The notes beneath the pieces were generated by a model. That model did no database searches, had not been told where the DNA came from, and worked only from the letters and a program-made list of their open reading frames with translations. Below, piece after piece: positions 8,641 to 18,516 of a stretch of DNA of 64,000 nt. The stretch is from an uncultured SAR116 cluster alpha proteobacterium. Its GTDB lineage: Bacteria > Pseudomonadota > Alphaproteobacteria > Puniceispirillales > Marisalimonadaceae. The stretch spans positions 1 to 64,000 of the forward strand of contig CACHEH010000001.1 of the NCBI GenBank assembly GCA_902578805.1, read 5' to 3'. Both the position numbers and the translations under genes were made by a program. Each line of letters opens with the position of its first letter. The first letter of the stretch is position 1.

Positions 8641-9494
8641 ATGGCGTCATATTTAAATGAGGTTCAAACAAAAGATTTTCATGATAAGGGTATGTGGTTG
8701 TAAAAAAATTTTTTAATGAAGACGAAACGCGTCTTTTACAAAATGCTTCAAAACAAGACCCTGCTATAAGAAATCATTTTTATGAAAGAAAAGACTCTGA
8801 AGGATTAATAACTAAAATGATGGCTTGGAACCATCCGGATGACAGTATTTATGGTGTCACAGCTAGATCAGAAAAGATAGTAAATACTATGGAAGATTTG
8901 CTTGGTGGAGAGGTTTATCACTATCATTCTAAAATTACAGCTAAAGAACCCCATGAAGGTGGGGCTTGGGAATGGCACCAAGATTATGGATATTGGTATA
9001 ATAATGGTTGTTTGTTTCCTCTTATGGCTACTATAATGATAGGTTTGGACAAATGTACAAAAGAAAATGGATGTTTACAGGTTTTATCTGGTTCAAATAA
9101 ATTAGGAAGAGTTGACCATGCATTATTAGAAAGTGGCCAAGTTGGTGTCGATTTAAAAAGAGTTGAGGAGGCAAAAAAACATTTGGAATTAGTCTACTGT
9201 GAGATGAACCCTGGCGATGTACTTTTTTTCCATTGTAATACTCTTCATAGATCAGATAAAAATAATTCACCTAATAGACGTTGGACACTTCTATGTTGTT
9301 ATAATGCAGCAAGAAACAACCCTTTCATAGATCATCACCATCCAAAATACACTCCACTATCTAAACTACCAAATAGCGAAATAATAAAGGCAGGTAACAA
9401 ATTCTTAGAAGTAAAAGAAGTAGACACTTTTCTTAAAAGACCTACAGCTCCGCCTGAGCTCTCAAAAAAAGGTGGTAAACTTTTTAAAACCTAG
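8641..9494 (+). pseudogene. Phytanoyl-CoA dioxygenase (PhyH) family protein with an apparent frameshift
   Basis: A non-haem iron, 2-oxoglutarate-dependent dioxygenase of the PhyH family. The conserved body (from about 8691) shows WHQDYGYW with the HxD iron ligands, and a distal LHRSDKN histidine plus RR for 2-oxoglutarate. A start with a good ribosome site (TGGAGAT) is at 8641 and encodes MASYLNEVQTKDFHDKG, a typical PhyH N-terminus, but that frame stops at 8701; the homologous continuation YVVVKKFFNEDE begins in another frame at 8691. One missing base in the G run at 8688-8690 explains it. Either this is a decayed gene, a sequencing error, or translation restarts at the GTG at 8694. Confidence 0.75.
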
Positions 9495-10302
9495 TTTGAG
9501 CAGTTTTATGTTTGGTTTGAAGAAAAAGTGCCAGACTTTTATCATCCAACTTTGGTAAATTCTCATTTTTAAAATATTTTAAAACTTCAAAATCTACTGC
9601 CTTATCTAAGCTTTTTTTAATTTCATATAAATATAAACTTTGTTTAAAAGTTTGGTGTATTCGAGATGCGAACTGAAAAACTTCAGAATTTTGACCTCCA
9701 AATTTAGTAATAATAACGTCACATTTTGAGTCATTTATTAATCTACCTAGCATGGGTTTCCAATCGTCTTCTTCAATAGGTAATCCTTTCTTTCTGGACC
9801 AGGCAACTCCTCCTGCGGGGAAAATTGCTATAACACCTCCATTTTTCAAAATTTGAATTGCAGTTTGTCTGGTAACAACATTGTCTCTCATAGCATTTTT
9901 TTTATTACTAAAATCAATAGGAAGTATGTTGTTTGCAAGAGTTGGCTCTTTTTGAAGAACACCATGCGCAATTACTCTAAAATTATCATCAAATGTAGAT
10001 GCAAACCAAGATAAAAACACTCCGTCAGTAACTCCAAAAGGATGATTGGCTGCAATAATTAGTCCTTTACCTTTTTTTCTTTTAGTTATTGAAGCTAATT
10101 TTGGCGTCTCTATTCCCATAGAGTTTAACGCATGTTTCCATAATTCTGTACCAGTTTTGTTTGTAGAATTAGAAATAAATTTTTTATATCTCTTTTCTAG
10201 TGCGATTCTTGCTGATAATAATTCAATGGTATGTATGAAAAACTTGTGATGAAAAGGTAGCCAAGGTTCAGCATATGTAATTTTCACATTAGTTTTAAAC
10301 AT
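9484..10302 (-). CDS. PlsC-like lysophospholipid acyltransferase (LPLAT) superfamily protein
   Basis: A 272-residue protein with the acyltransferase signature NHPFGVTDG (H87, D93 of the HX4D catalytic pair) and a FPAGG block near residue 160 that binds the phosphate or carboxylate of the acceptor. The family transfers acyl groups from acyl-ACP or acyl-CoA to lysophosphatidate, lyso-ornithine lipid or similar acceptors at the inner membrane. No strong transmembrane helix is visible, so it would be peripheral. Whether the product is phosphatidate or an ornithine/other lipid cannot be decided. It is convergent with the dioxygenase gene, overlapping by 11 bases. Confidence 0.8.
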   Translation of the reverse strand: MFKTNVKITYAEPWLPFHHKFFIHTIELLSARIALEKRYKKFISNSTNKTGTELWKHALNSMGIETPKLASITKRKKGKGLIIAANHPFGVTDGVFLSWFASTFDDNFRVIAHGVLQKEPTLANNILPIDFSNKKNAMRDNVVTRQTAIQILKNGGVIAIFPAGGVAWSRKKGLPIEEDDWKPMLGRLINDSKCDVIITKFGGQNSEVFQFASRIHQTFKQSLYLYEIKKSLDKAVDFEVLKYFKNENLPKLDDKSLALFLQTKHKTAQTRF

Positions 10303-10385
10303 ATTATCAATAAAATAATTTTACATTAATTTTAATATACAAATTTAAATATTTTCAACTATTTATTTAATTAAGGCGTGTGTAA

Positions 10386-11783
10386 CTAATTTGGTAATGT
10401 TGGTTCAATTTTGGGATAATGTTTTTCTAAGTCATATGCAACTTTTAATAATAAGTCTTCTCTATATTTTCTGGAAATGAACTGAATTCCTAATGGGATA
10501 TTTTCTTCTGTTTTATTTGTTGCAAAAGAAAATCCAGGCAGTCCTATATATGGAGGTGCTATTTGAGGAAGCATAGAGTCAAAAACTAAATCAAAGGATA
10601 CTTCTGATTCTAGATCTTTTAGATCTGGAAATGGGATATCTCCAGTAATAGGACATAATATAATAGGGTATTGATCAAAAAATTTGTTCCATTCTCTACT
10701 TATTCTCGCTCTATTTTGTAAAGAGTCCATAAATTTTTCTAAACTCGTGTCAGGGCATCTTCTACACATTTGGCTATAAATAAAATTTGCATCTGGGTCA
10801 TTTTCTTTACTAATTGCTTCCCCGCCGGTCCTCCTAAATTCACCAAGCCACAAGGTTGCTTGATAATTTGCAGCTTCTTGAAAATTTGGGCTTTTTGGCT
10901 CTTCTATAATCCATCCCATTTGCTCAAGTTTTTTAGCAGCTGAATTTAATTCCTCTACTATTATAGGATCAATTTTAAGACCTTCGATTTTTGTTAATAA
11001 AGCTATTTTTTTTTTAGGCATAGGGAATGAAAATGGTATTGGTGCCCACCATGGATCATCATAATTCTCTACGCTCATCGCTTTTAAAGCAATTTCTATG
11101 TCTTTAACACATCTGGCTAAAGGACCTGAAACTGCCATGATTTGCCCTCCAATATGTCTGTCTGGAGTAGTGTAATTTACCATAGGAACTCGACCAATAC
11201 TTGGTCGTAATCCGTGAATTCCACAGGCATATGCAGGGTAACGGATTGATCCAGCTATGTCAGTTCCGTGGCCAATTGCTCCCATTCCTGCAGCAGTTGC
11301 AGAGCCGGCACCGCCGGATGATCCGCCTGGCGTAATGTTCTTATTATGTGGATTCAAAGTATGACCGTGCAAACTATTTCTGGTAAACCAATGAATGCTA
11401 AAAGCTGGTGTGTTAGTTTTTCCCAATAACAATGCATCTGAACTTCTAAGATTTTTAACGACAGGACTGTCTTGCGAAGCAATTAAATCTTTTTGAATTT
11501 GTAAACCATTAGTGCTTGGATAACCAATTTGGTCAGTATTTACTTTTACAGTTATAGGAACTCCTGCCAACAAACCAATTTTTTCATTTTCTTTAATCTT
11601 TCTATCTAAAACTTTTGCTTGTTGTCTAGCATCCTTATAGGTTTTTACGACAATTGCGTTAATTTTAGGATTAATTTCTTCAATGTGATTTATTAAGCTA
11701 TCACATATCTCTGTTGCAGAAACTTCTCTTATTTTTAAGAGTTTTGAGATTTGATGAGCATGTAAAGACCATAATTTAGACAT
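10386..11783 (-). CDS. Amidase signature family enzyme
   Basis: A 465-residue amidase. The Ser-cisSer-Lys catalytic set is visible as K80 (PITVKVN), S155 in TPGGSSGGAGS and S179 in HGTDIAGSIRYPA. These enzymes hydrolyse amides R-CO-NH2 to acids and ammonia. The length and the WWAPIPFSFP segment (about 244-253) fit a catabolic amidase rather than GatA of the tRNA amidotransferase, for which no gatB/gatC neighbours are present. It appears monocistronic; substrate unknown. TAGGAGAT stands just before the start codon on the coding strand. Confidence 0.87.
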   Translation of the reverse strand: MSKLWSLHAHQISKLLKIREVSATEICDSLINHIEEINPKINAIVVKTYKDARQQAKVLDRKIKENEKIGLLAGVPITVKVNTDQIGYPSTNGLQIQKDLIASQDSPVVKNLRSSDALLLGKTNTPAFSIHWFTRNSLHGHTLNPHNKNITPGGSSGGAGSATAAGMGAIGHGTDIAGSIRYPAYACGIHGLRPSIGRVPMVNYTTPDRHIGGQIMAVSGPLARCVKDIEIALKAMSVENYDDPWWAPIPFSFPMPKKKIALLTKIEGLKIDPIIVEELNSAAKKLEQMGWIIEEPKSPNFQEAANYQATLWLGEFRRTGGEAISKENDPDANFIYSQMCRRCPDTSLEKFMDSLQNRARISREWNKFFDQYPIILCPITGDIPFPDLKDLESEVSFDLVFDSMLPQIAPPYIGLPGFSFATNKTEENIPLGIQFISRKYREDLLLKVAYDLEKHYPKIEPTLPN

Positions 11784-11920
11784 AATAAAATCTCCTAAAT
11801 TAATATAATATTATTATATATAAAAAATTAAATAACTTTATTTATTTTGTTATTTTTGATATTCTATTAGGGGATATAGCTTGAGTTTCATTCATTCTTT
11901 CAATAAATACTTTAAGTTAT

Positions 11921-11926
11921 TATAAT
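11921..11926 (+). promoter_or_regulatory. Candidate -10 element for moeA, near-leaderless
   Basis: A perfect TATAAT hexamer ends 11 bases before the moeA ATG. If used, transcription would begin about five bases before the start codon, and there is no Shine-Dalgarno sequence in that space. The -35 region is poor (TTTCAA at about 11898). This is a prediction from sequence only. Confidence 0.4.
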
Positions 11927-11937
11927 TTATAGATTTT

Positions 11938-13167
11938 ATGTTATCTAAGCTTACTAAATTAAACATTGCAAAAAATAGAATATTGAGAAATATTCAACCA
12001 TTAAATAGAACTACACAAATTTCACTTAATGAATGTAATCATAGAATTAATTATAATACATTAAAGAGCAAATTAAATTTACCTGAAACTCGTAATTCAG
12101 CCGTAGATGGTTATGGAATTTCATATAAATCATTTTTAAATAACCCGAAAAACAGATTTAAAGTAGTCGCATCAGCAAAAGCTGGCAAACCATATCCAAA
12201 AAAAATAATGGCTCGAGAAGCTATTGAAATTTATACAGGTGCCATTCTTCCAAAAGGCGTGGATACTGTTGTAATGTTTGAAAAGTGCGAAAGAGTAGAT
12301 TCAAAATTGTGGATTAAAGAAGATATAAAGAGATATCAAAATGTAAGACCTGTTGGGGAGAACATTAAAAAGGGCGAAATAATAGTAAAAAAAGGTGATA
12401 TTTTAAATCCCTCACATATTGGACAATTAGCTGCTTCTGGAAACAATGAAATTCAAGTATTTAAAAAAGTCAAAGTTGCAATCATATCTACTGGAGATGA
12501 AATAGTAAATTTGACAGGACAGAAAAAGAGTTATGGCCAAATATACGATTCAAACAGGCCAATGCTTAAATCCATATTTAATAGAAATTACTTAGAAATT
12601 TTAGATATGGGAATAGTAAAAGATACAAAAATTGCCTTGGTTAATAAATATTTAAAGTGTTTGTCAAAATGTGACGTTGTTATTTCTTCTGGTGGAGCTT
12701 CAGAGGGAATTGAAGATCATACACAAAGTGCACTAAAACATATTGGTGCAGAAAGCTTAGTTTGGCGATTAGCCATAAAACCAGGAAAACCAATTGGAGC
12801 AGGTATTTTGGGGAAAAAGCTTATTTTCTGTTTGCCTGGAAATCCTGTTGCTGCATTTGTATGCTCAAAATTTTTGATTAAACCAGCTTTAATTAAAATG
12901 GCAGGTGGAAATAATTTTACTTCTTTTTTTCTCAAAATTCCCTCAGGTTTTGAATATACCAAGAAAATTGGTAGAACTGAATTTTTGAGAGCTAGAATTG
13001 AAAATATTGGCCTTAAATCAGTTGTGCTTCTGCACGGGAGAAAAGGTGCTGGTGTAATATCGTCACTAATTGGATCTGATGGGTTAGTTGAAATACCTTA
13101 TAATAAAAAAAGTGTTTGCAAAGGTGAAATATTAAAATTTTATCCTTTTGAACATAAAGGGATTTGA
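11938..13167 (+). CDS. moeA: Molybdopterin molybdotransferase
   Basis: A 409-residue MoeA. Landmarks in order: NSAVDGYGI (about 52-60) in domain I, a YTGAILPKGVDTVVMFE block (about 98-114), STGDEIV (about 183-189) and GGASEGIEDH in the MoaB/MogA-like domain, KPGKPIGAG, LPGNPVAAFV (about 299-308) and a C-terminal beta-barrel domain. It inserts molybdate into adenylylated molybdopterin in molybdenum-cofactor synthesis. The following gene, convergent and nine bases away, is a truncated mobB of the same pathway. No good ribosome site precedes the ATG. Confidence 0.92.
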   Translation: MLSKLTKLNIAKNRILRNIQPLNRTTQISLNECNHRINYNTLKSKLNLPETRNSAVDGYGISYKSFLNNPKNRFKVVASAKAGKPYPKKIMAREAIEIYTGAILPKGVDTVVMFEKCERVDSKLWIKEDIKRYQNVRPVGENIKKGEIIVKKGDILNPSHIGQLAASGNNEIQVFKKVKVAIISTGDEIVNLTGQKKSYGQIYDSNRPMLKSIFNRNYLEILDMGIVKDTKIALVNKYLKCLSKCDVVISSGGASEGIEDHTQSALKHIGAESLVWRLAIKPGKPIGAGILGKKLIFCLPGNPVAAFVCSKFLIKPALIKMAGGNNFTSFFLKIPSGFEYTKKIGRTEFLRARIENIGLKSVVLLHGRKGAGVISSLIGSDGLVEIPYNKKSVCKGEILKFYPFEHKGI

Positions 13168-13176
13168 TAATTTTTA

Positions 13177-13656
13177 TTATTTGTATAATTGTTTTTTAGA
13201 ATTTTTCATTAATAATTCACAAATATCACTAATATTATTTATATCAAGAGATGGTATAGGTGCTTCAATTTTTTCATCGCTTGCTATTGCAAAAATATTT
13301 TGATCATTAGGGTATAAAAAAGGTTTACCGATATCAAATCTAAATACTTCTAATTTTTTTATAAATTCGTTTTTATATCCTTCTATCAAAATAAGTTCAC
13401 ATTTATTCAAAGGACTTTTGGCAAAAATTTCTAACATTTCAAATAAACTTTTTTCTTCTTCATTGTCATTTTCTTGAATAAGAGCAAACCTTTCTTTAGA
13501 TGAAATAATCATTGGTCGGGCTCCAGCTTTCCTAAGGTTGTAAGAATCGTTACCTGGGTTATCAATATAAAATTTATGATGAGAGTGTTTAAGCGTTCCT
13601 ACATTAATTCCAATTTTTGTGAAATTTTCTATTAATTTAGCACATAATGTTGTTTT
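13177..13656 (-). pseudogene. mobB: MobB (molybdopterin-guanine dinucleotide synthesis adaptor), truncated at its 5' end
   Basis: Translation of the minus strand shows clear MobB similarity from about 13656 downward: [60 protein letters not shown] and a C-terminal SLDINNIS. This corresponds to E. coli MobB from the lysine of its P-loop onward. The first part of the P-loop (GxxxxG) and everything before is missing: the frame continues only to a stop at 13678-13680 without glycines or a proper start. An internal ATG at 13510-13512 would give 111 residues without the nucleotide site. The break coincides with the 5' end of the divergent transhydrogenase gene. Confidence 0.75.
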
Positions 13657-13900
13657 TATTTTATCATGCTTTGTAGGTTATCAAGTAATATGGAACGTAT
13701 CACACTCACTTCATACACCCTTGATGGCTGTAACAAATGCTATTTCAAGTATAATTATAATTGGTGCTTTGTTACAAATGAGAACTGAGAACGATATAGT
13801 AAGTATCTTAGCTTTAATTTCTATTTTTATTGCTACCATAAATATTGTTGGAGGATTTATGGTTACAAAAAGAATGTTATTAATGTTTCAGAGAAGCTAA
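13619..13900 (+). CDS. pntAB: NAD(P) transhydrogenase subunit alpha part 2, 5' end abnormal
   Basis: About 93 residues from a GTG at 13619. From about 13643 it matches the membrane part of the alpha subunit: [20 protein letters not shown] and [21 protein letters not shown], three transmembrane helices that with PntB form the proton channel. The reading frame upstream of about 13643 does not look like the usual N-terminus, the GTG has no ribosome site, and the region overlaps the end of mobB on the other strand. The NAD-binding subunit (PntAA) normally just upstream is absent. It is followed after 14 bases by pntB. Confidence 0.75.
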   Translation: MKFSINLAHNVVFILSCFVGYQVIWNVSHSLHTPLMAVTNAISSIIIIGALLQMRTENDIVSILALISIFIATINIVGGFMVTKRMLLMFQRS

Positions 13901-13914
13901 AAAAGGATTAAAAG

Positions 13915-15297
13915 ATGACTATTGGATTACTAACAGCCTCATACATAACATCAAGTGTACTTTTCATTCTTGCATTAGGTGGCTTAAGCAATCAAGAAAA
14001 AGCAAAAAGAGCTGTTTGGTATGGTATTGTTGGGATGGTAATTGCTGTTTTTGCTACAATTTTTGGAAATCAAGTATTTTTTACTGAATGGCTAAATTGG
14101 CTAATAGCTGCAATTTTAGTTGGCTCTTTAATTGGAGCAATTGTTGCTAAAAAAGTACAAATGACAGGCATGCCTCAATTGGTTGCTGCTCTTCACTCAT
14201 TTGTAGGTTTAGCTGCTGTTTTTATCGGTATAAACTCAGCCATGTTGCCGCACACTGATATGAATTCCACTCAGTATATGATCCATAATGTTGAGGTTTT
14301 TATTGGGGTATTTATTGGAGCAATCACATTTACTGGCTCTATAGTAGCATTTGGAAAATTATCCGAATTAATAACTGGTAAAGCATTAATTTTACCTGGA
14401 AGACATTTCTTGAATTTAATCATGTTATTTTCATGCCTAGCATTGGGATACATGTTTTTGATTAATGAGGGTAATTGGACCTTAATTGTAATGACTGTGA
14501 TAGCCTTTGTTATAGGAGCTCACCTTGTTCTAGCAATTGGTGGTGCAGATATGCCAGTTGTTGTTTCAATGCTTAACTCATATTCTGGATGGGCTGCAGC
14601 TGCAACAGGTTTTATGCTTGGAAATGACCTCCTAATTGTAACAGGTGCTTTGGTTGGATCGTCTGGTGCTATTCTATCATATATAATGTGTAAGGCTATG
14701 AACCGAAAATTTCTTTCAGTTATTTTAGGCGGGTGGGGTGATATAACAGGTCCTACAATGGATATTGAAGGAGAAATGAAACCAATAGATATAGATTCCG
14801 TAACGACTGCATTAAATGATGCAAGCAAGATCATAATCGTTCCTGGTTATGGTATGGCAGTAGCACAAGCCCAAAGTACAGTTTCTGAGTTAACGTCTAG
14901 ACTAAGAGCAAAAAATAAAGAGGTAAGATTTGGAATTCATCCTGTTGCTGGAAGACTTCCAGGCCACATGAATGTTCTTTTAGCAGAAGCTAAAGTACCA
15001 TATGATATTGTTCTTGAAATGGATGAAATAAATGACGATTTTCCCGATACAGATGTTGTAATGATACTAGGAGCTAATGATATTGTTAATCCAGCTGCTC
15101 AGGAAGACCCTAATAGCCCAATTGCGGGAATGCCTGTTTTAGAAGTTTGGAAAGCTAAACAGGTTTTTATTTCAAAAAGAGGACAAGGAAAAGGTTACTC
15201 TGGAATTGAAAATCCATTATTTTTTAGAGAAAATTCTAGGATGGTTTATGGAGATGCAAAAAAATCTTTGGATACAATTTTACAGAATTTAAACTAA
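13915..15297 (+). CDS. pntB: NAD(P) transhydrogenase subunit beta
   Basis: A 460-residue PntB with eight to nine transmembrane helices in residues 1-260 and the NADP-binding domain III after about 285 ([14 protein letters not shown], the [14 protein letters not shown] segment and [11 protein letters not shown]). With the alpha subunits it couples proton entry to hydride transfer from NADH to NADP, supplying NADPH. The length is normal. AAAAAGGA precedes the ATG by about seven bases. It is intact although the upstream part of the operon appears broken, so function depends on a PntAA encoded elsewhere. Confidence 0.93.
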   Translation: MTIGLLTASYITSSVLFILALGGLSNQEKAKRAVWYGIVGMVIAVFATIFGNQVFFTEWLNWLIAAILVGSLIGAIVAKKVQMTGMPQLVAALHSFVGLAAVFIGINSAMLPHTDMNSTQYMIHNVEVFIGVFIGAITFTGSIVAFGKLSELITGKALILPGRHFLNLIMLFSCLALGYMFLINEGNWTLIVMTVIAFVIGAHLVLAIGGADMPVVVSMLNSYSGWAAAATGFMLGNDLLIVTGALVGSSGAILSYIMCKAMNRKFLSVILGGWGDITGPTMDIEGEMKPIDIDSVTTALNDASKIIIVPGYGMAVAQAQSTVSELTSRLRAKNKEVRFGIHPVAGRLPGHMNVLLAEAKVPYDIVLEMDEINDDFPDTDVVMILGANDIVNPAAQEDPNSPIAGMPVLEVWKAKQVFISKRGQGKGYSGIENPLFFRENSRMVYGDAKKSLDTILQNLN

Positions 15298-15302
15298 TTA
15301 TG

Positions 15303-16673
15303 TTAGTCTAAAATTAAACCTGCATGCTTCATAGCTTTACTTTGCCTCTTAGACAAAATCTTTTCATCAAAACCTCCAACCAAATCGTGAAAAACTCTGT
15401 ACCAATTAATTTCTGCTTTTAAATGCATAAACACAGATCCTAAACCGACGGCAGCTCTATCCATTAATACGAATTCTCTCGGCGGTTTAACACCTCCAAT
15501 TTTTTTTAGTTCTTCATGTACTTTTTCTGCAGTTTCTCTTCCATATTGCCCTGACTCGCTTGGATTAATCAATCTAACTTTATCTTCTAACAAAGGTTGA
15601 TATATAAAGTTTGCCCAGATATTTAAAACACTAATTAATTCTTTTGATGGGTTTTCAAAACCCCAACTTTTATAGGCATGTACAGCTTGTTCTTCATTTC
15701 CATCTCTTAGAGCTTTATAAAGTTCAATTACACCTGTTACAAAATCTGGTCTAAAGACTCGTATGCATCCAAAGTCCATTAGGTTAATACCACCATCAGA
15801 ACGTATTGTATAATTTCCAAGATGGGGATCTCCATGAATGACCCCATATTTATAAAATGGGATGTACCATGCTTTAAACATATTTAAAGCCACTTGATTT
15901 CTTATATTGATATCACTGTTTTTAGCAATAAAGTGCATAATTTTTGAACCATCAATCCTTGTCATTGTTAAGAGTCTATTAGTTGATAATTCATCAATAG
16001 GATTAGGAAGTGTAATTTGATTTAAATCAGATAACATATGTCTATATAGTTTTAAATTTTTAACTTCATGGTAATAATTGAGTTCTTCTTTTAGTCTATC
16101 TGACAACTCCTCATGTATTGCTTCAGTAGAAATTGCAGAATCATATTTTTCATATAATGAAAATATTAATTTGAGTTGTTTAAGATCAGCTTGAACTGCT
16201 GAGCCCATATCAGGATATTGTAACTTACAGGCTAATTTTTTTCCATTGATATCTTCAGCAAAATGAACTTGACCTAAAGATGCTGCAGCGGAGGCCTGCT
16301 TATTAAAAATTTTAAAATGATTAGACCAATTTTCTCCTAACTCAGCTCTCATTCTTCTTTTAACAAAAAGCCATCCCATTGATGGAGCATCTGCTTGAAG
16401 GTGAGACAACTCATTTGCATACTCTCTAGGAAGAGCATCAGGGATTGTAGCAAGAATTTGTGCAACTTTCATAAGTGGACCTTTCAGCCCTCCTAGGGCA
16501 GCCCTCAAATCAGATGCATGTTGTTCTCTATTTATTTTAATTCCTAAATATTTTTCGCCAGCCAGTCTTGCTGCAAGTCCTCCCATTGCGGTGGTCACTT
16601 TTGCGTACCTTCTAAGTCTTCCACCAGTCTTTGAAGTACTTAACTCATCTTGAAAGTTACTATCTTTACTCAT
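15303..16673 (-). CDS. ABC1/UbiB-family (AarF) atypical kinase
   Basis: A 456-residue ABC1 protein. Landmarks are AAASLGQVHFAE (about 136-147, the alanine-rich loop of UbiB kinases), KLACKLQYPD with the catalytic lysine, HGDPHLGNY (about 280-288) and INLMDFGCIR with the metal-binding aspartate. These proteins support ubiquinone biosynthesis or lipid handling; UbiB-like ATPase activity is known for relatives. Unlike UbiB it lacks a clear C-terminal transmembrane pair. It lies tail-to-tail with pntB (five bases) and 26 bases downstream of the oligopeptidase gene on the same strand. Confidence 0.85.
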   Translation of the reverse strand: MSKDSNFQDELSTSKTGGRLRRYAKVTTAMGGLAARLAGEKYLGIKINREQHASDLRAALGGLKGPLMKVAQILATIPDALPREYANELSHLQADAPSMGWLFVKRRMRAELGENWSNHFKIFNKQASAAASLGQVHFAEDINGKKLACKLQYPDMGSAVQADLKQLKLIFSLYEKYDSAISTEAIHEELSDRLKEELNYYHEVKNLKLYRHMLSDLNQITLPNPIDELSTNRLLTMTRIDGSKIMHFIAKNSDINIRNQVALNMFKAWYIPFYKYGVIHGDPHLGNYTIRSDGGINLMDFGCIRVFRPDFVTGVIELYKALRDGNEEQAVHAYKSWGFENPSKELISVLNIWANFIYQPLLEDKVRLINPSESGQYGRETAEKVHEELKKIGGVKPPREFVLMDRAAVGLGSVFMHLKAEINWYRVFHDLVGGFDEKILSKRQSKAMKHAGLILD

Positions 16674-16699
16674 AAAAGTTGAAACCTTTAAATATTAGA

Positions 16700-18490
16700 T
16701 CAATTTTCTAACTCTTCTAGTTCATCCATCAATCCAGTTATCATTTTAATACCTTTTTCCCAAAAACTACTATCATACGCGCTTAAATTAAAAGGTTTAA
16801 GTAAATCGTTATGACTTTTAGTTCCACCTGATGATAACATTTCAATATAGTTTTTTGAAAAAATATCTTTGTCACTTTGTTTATATGTATACCACAACGC
16901 ATTTACTAGACTATCACCAAAAGCATAAGCATATACATAAAATGGAGTGTGGACAAAGTGTGGAATGTATCCCCATAAGAACCTATAATCATCTCCAAGA
17001 TTAATATGTGGGCCCACAGCATGAGACTGTGTCTTCATCCAAATATCACTAATTTCATCAGGTGTTAATTCAGATTTTATTCTTGCCTCATGAAACTTGA
17101 CCTCGAACTGGTGAAATCCAATTTGTCTAGCAACAGTATTTAACATATCTTCTATTTTGCCAGACAGTAGTTGCTTTTTCTGTTCAATTGGACTTTCATC
17201 TAACAACTTTCTAAATACCAACATTTCACCAAAAACTGATGCTGTTTCAGCAAGTGTCAACGGTGTTTCTGCCATTAATAATCCATTTTTCCCTGCCAGA
17301 ATTTGATGAACACCGTGACCAAGTTCGTGAGCCAGTGTCATAACATCTCTAATTTTTCCTTGATAATTTACTAATATATATGGGTGCAAAGATGGAACTG
17401 AAGGATGTGCAAAAGCACCAGATGCTTTTCCTTTTCTTAGGCTTGCATCTATCCAACCATTTTTAAAAAATAATTTTGCAAGATTAGAAATCTTTGGATG
17501 AAATGAAAAAAATGAGTCTAAAATAATGTCTCTGGCCTCAGACCATTGTATAAGTTGTTCGGAAGTGTTAGGCAAAGGTGCATTTCTATCCCACCAATCT
17601 AGTTTGGTCTGACCAAATTGATTTGCTTTCCACTTATAATATCTATGGGTGAGCTCAGGCATAGCCTTATCAACCGTATTTACTAGTTTGTCTACAACTT
17701 CATCCTCAACGTCATTGTCAAGATTTCTTGAGGACATGATTCTTTTAAAACCCCTTTTATTATCTTCAATAAACCTATCTCTAGAAATCACATTAAGTAT
17801 CGTTCCAAAAATACGCCTATTATTTTTTAAAATTTCAGAAAATGATTTTCCCGCAATTTTTCTAGTTTTTGGATCTGCATCAGATAACAAGTTCAAAATT
17901 TCAGCTTCAGTAAGTAATTTTTTTTTGAAAGGAAAACGCAATGCTGCTGATGTCTCATCAAATAACCTTATCCATGCAGACCTACCAGTAGTAGATTTCT
18001 CAATTAAAATTTCTTCTACAAGAGGATCAAGAAGATAAGGGTTTCTTTTTCTTAATATATTTAGATAAGGTTCCCACTTTTTTGCTTCTTTATCATTCAA
18101 CCAATACTTAACTGTATTATCATCAACTTTTGAAAGTTCTAATGTAACAAAAATGAGAGTGGACAGAATTTCTGTAATTTCGTCAGATATAAAAGAATTG
18201 TATTTTGAAACCTCAGGATCTTCCATATTTGTAGAAAAAATTAAGCTACTGTGTGTTGAAATCTTATAAATGTTTTCATAAATTTCTTGATATTTATTTA
18301 TACAAATCAAAAAATTTGATGGACTTAGGTCATTTATTTTCCCTTTCCATTTTTTTAGAAAATTATTTGCTGTCTTTCTAATATTTTTTATATCTTTGTT
18401 AATTTTTGGATCTTTAATATTTTTATATATTTCTGAAAGATCCCATATTGGTAATTCGTTATTTATTTTTTTTAAATGTATTTCATTCAT
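16700..18490 (-). CDS. pepF: M3-family oligoendopeptidase F
   Basis: A 596-residue cytosolic zinc metallopeptidase. The HExxH motif is HELGH near residue 385, followed about 25 residues later by the third ligand region LAETASVFGE. The SGGTKSHNDLLKPF region near the C-terminus is typical of PepF. It cleaves peptides of roughly 7-17 residues, in peptide turnover. The length matches the 600-residue PepF branch of M3. It probably shares a transcript with the downstream UbiB-like gene. Confidence 0.92.
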   Translation of the reverse strand: MNEIHLKKINNELPIWDLSEIYKNIKDPKINKDIKNIRKTANNFLKKWKGKINDLSPSNFLICINKYQEIYENIYKISTHSSLIFSTNMEDPEVSKYNSFISDEITEILSTLIFVTLELSKVDDNTVKYWLNDKEAKKWEPYLNILRKRNPYLLDPLVEEILIEKSTTGRSAWIRLFDETSAALRFPFKKKLLTEAEILNLLSDADPKTRKIAGKSFSEILKNNRRIFGTILNVISRDRFIEDNKRGFKRIMSSRNLDNDVEDEVVDKLVNTVDKAMPELTHRYYKWKANQFGQTKLDWWDRNAPLPNTSEQLIQWSEARDIILDSFFSFHPKISNLAKLFFKNGWIDASLRKGKASGAFAHPSVPSLHPYILVNYQGKIRDVMTLAHELGHGVHQILAGKNGLLMAETPLTLAETASVFGEMLVFRKLLDESPIEQKKQLLSGKIEDMLNTVARQIGFHQFEVKFHEARIKSELTPDEISDIWMKTQSHAVGPHINLGDDYRFLWGYIPHFVHTPFYVYAYAFGDSLVNALWYTYKQSDKDIFSKNYIEMLSSGGTKSHNDLLKPFNLSAYDSSFWEKGIKMITGLMDELEELEN

Positions 18491-18516
18491 TTTAAATTTT
18501 TTAACCTCAATTTATT

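Noticed and set aside
13177-13512. A complete 111-residue protein starting at the ATG at 13512
   Set aside because: MobB similarity continues in the same frame for about 48 more codons upstream, so this ATG is internal to a truncated gene.
17649-18038. Plus-strand open frame of 129 residues inside the oligopeptidase gene
   Set aside because: The composition is serine/leucine-rich as expected from reading a helical protein backwards, and pepF on the other strand is complete.
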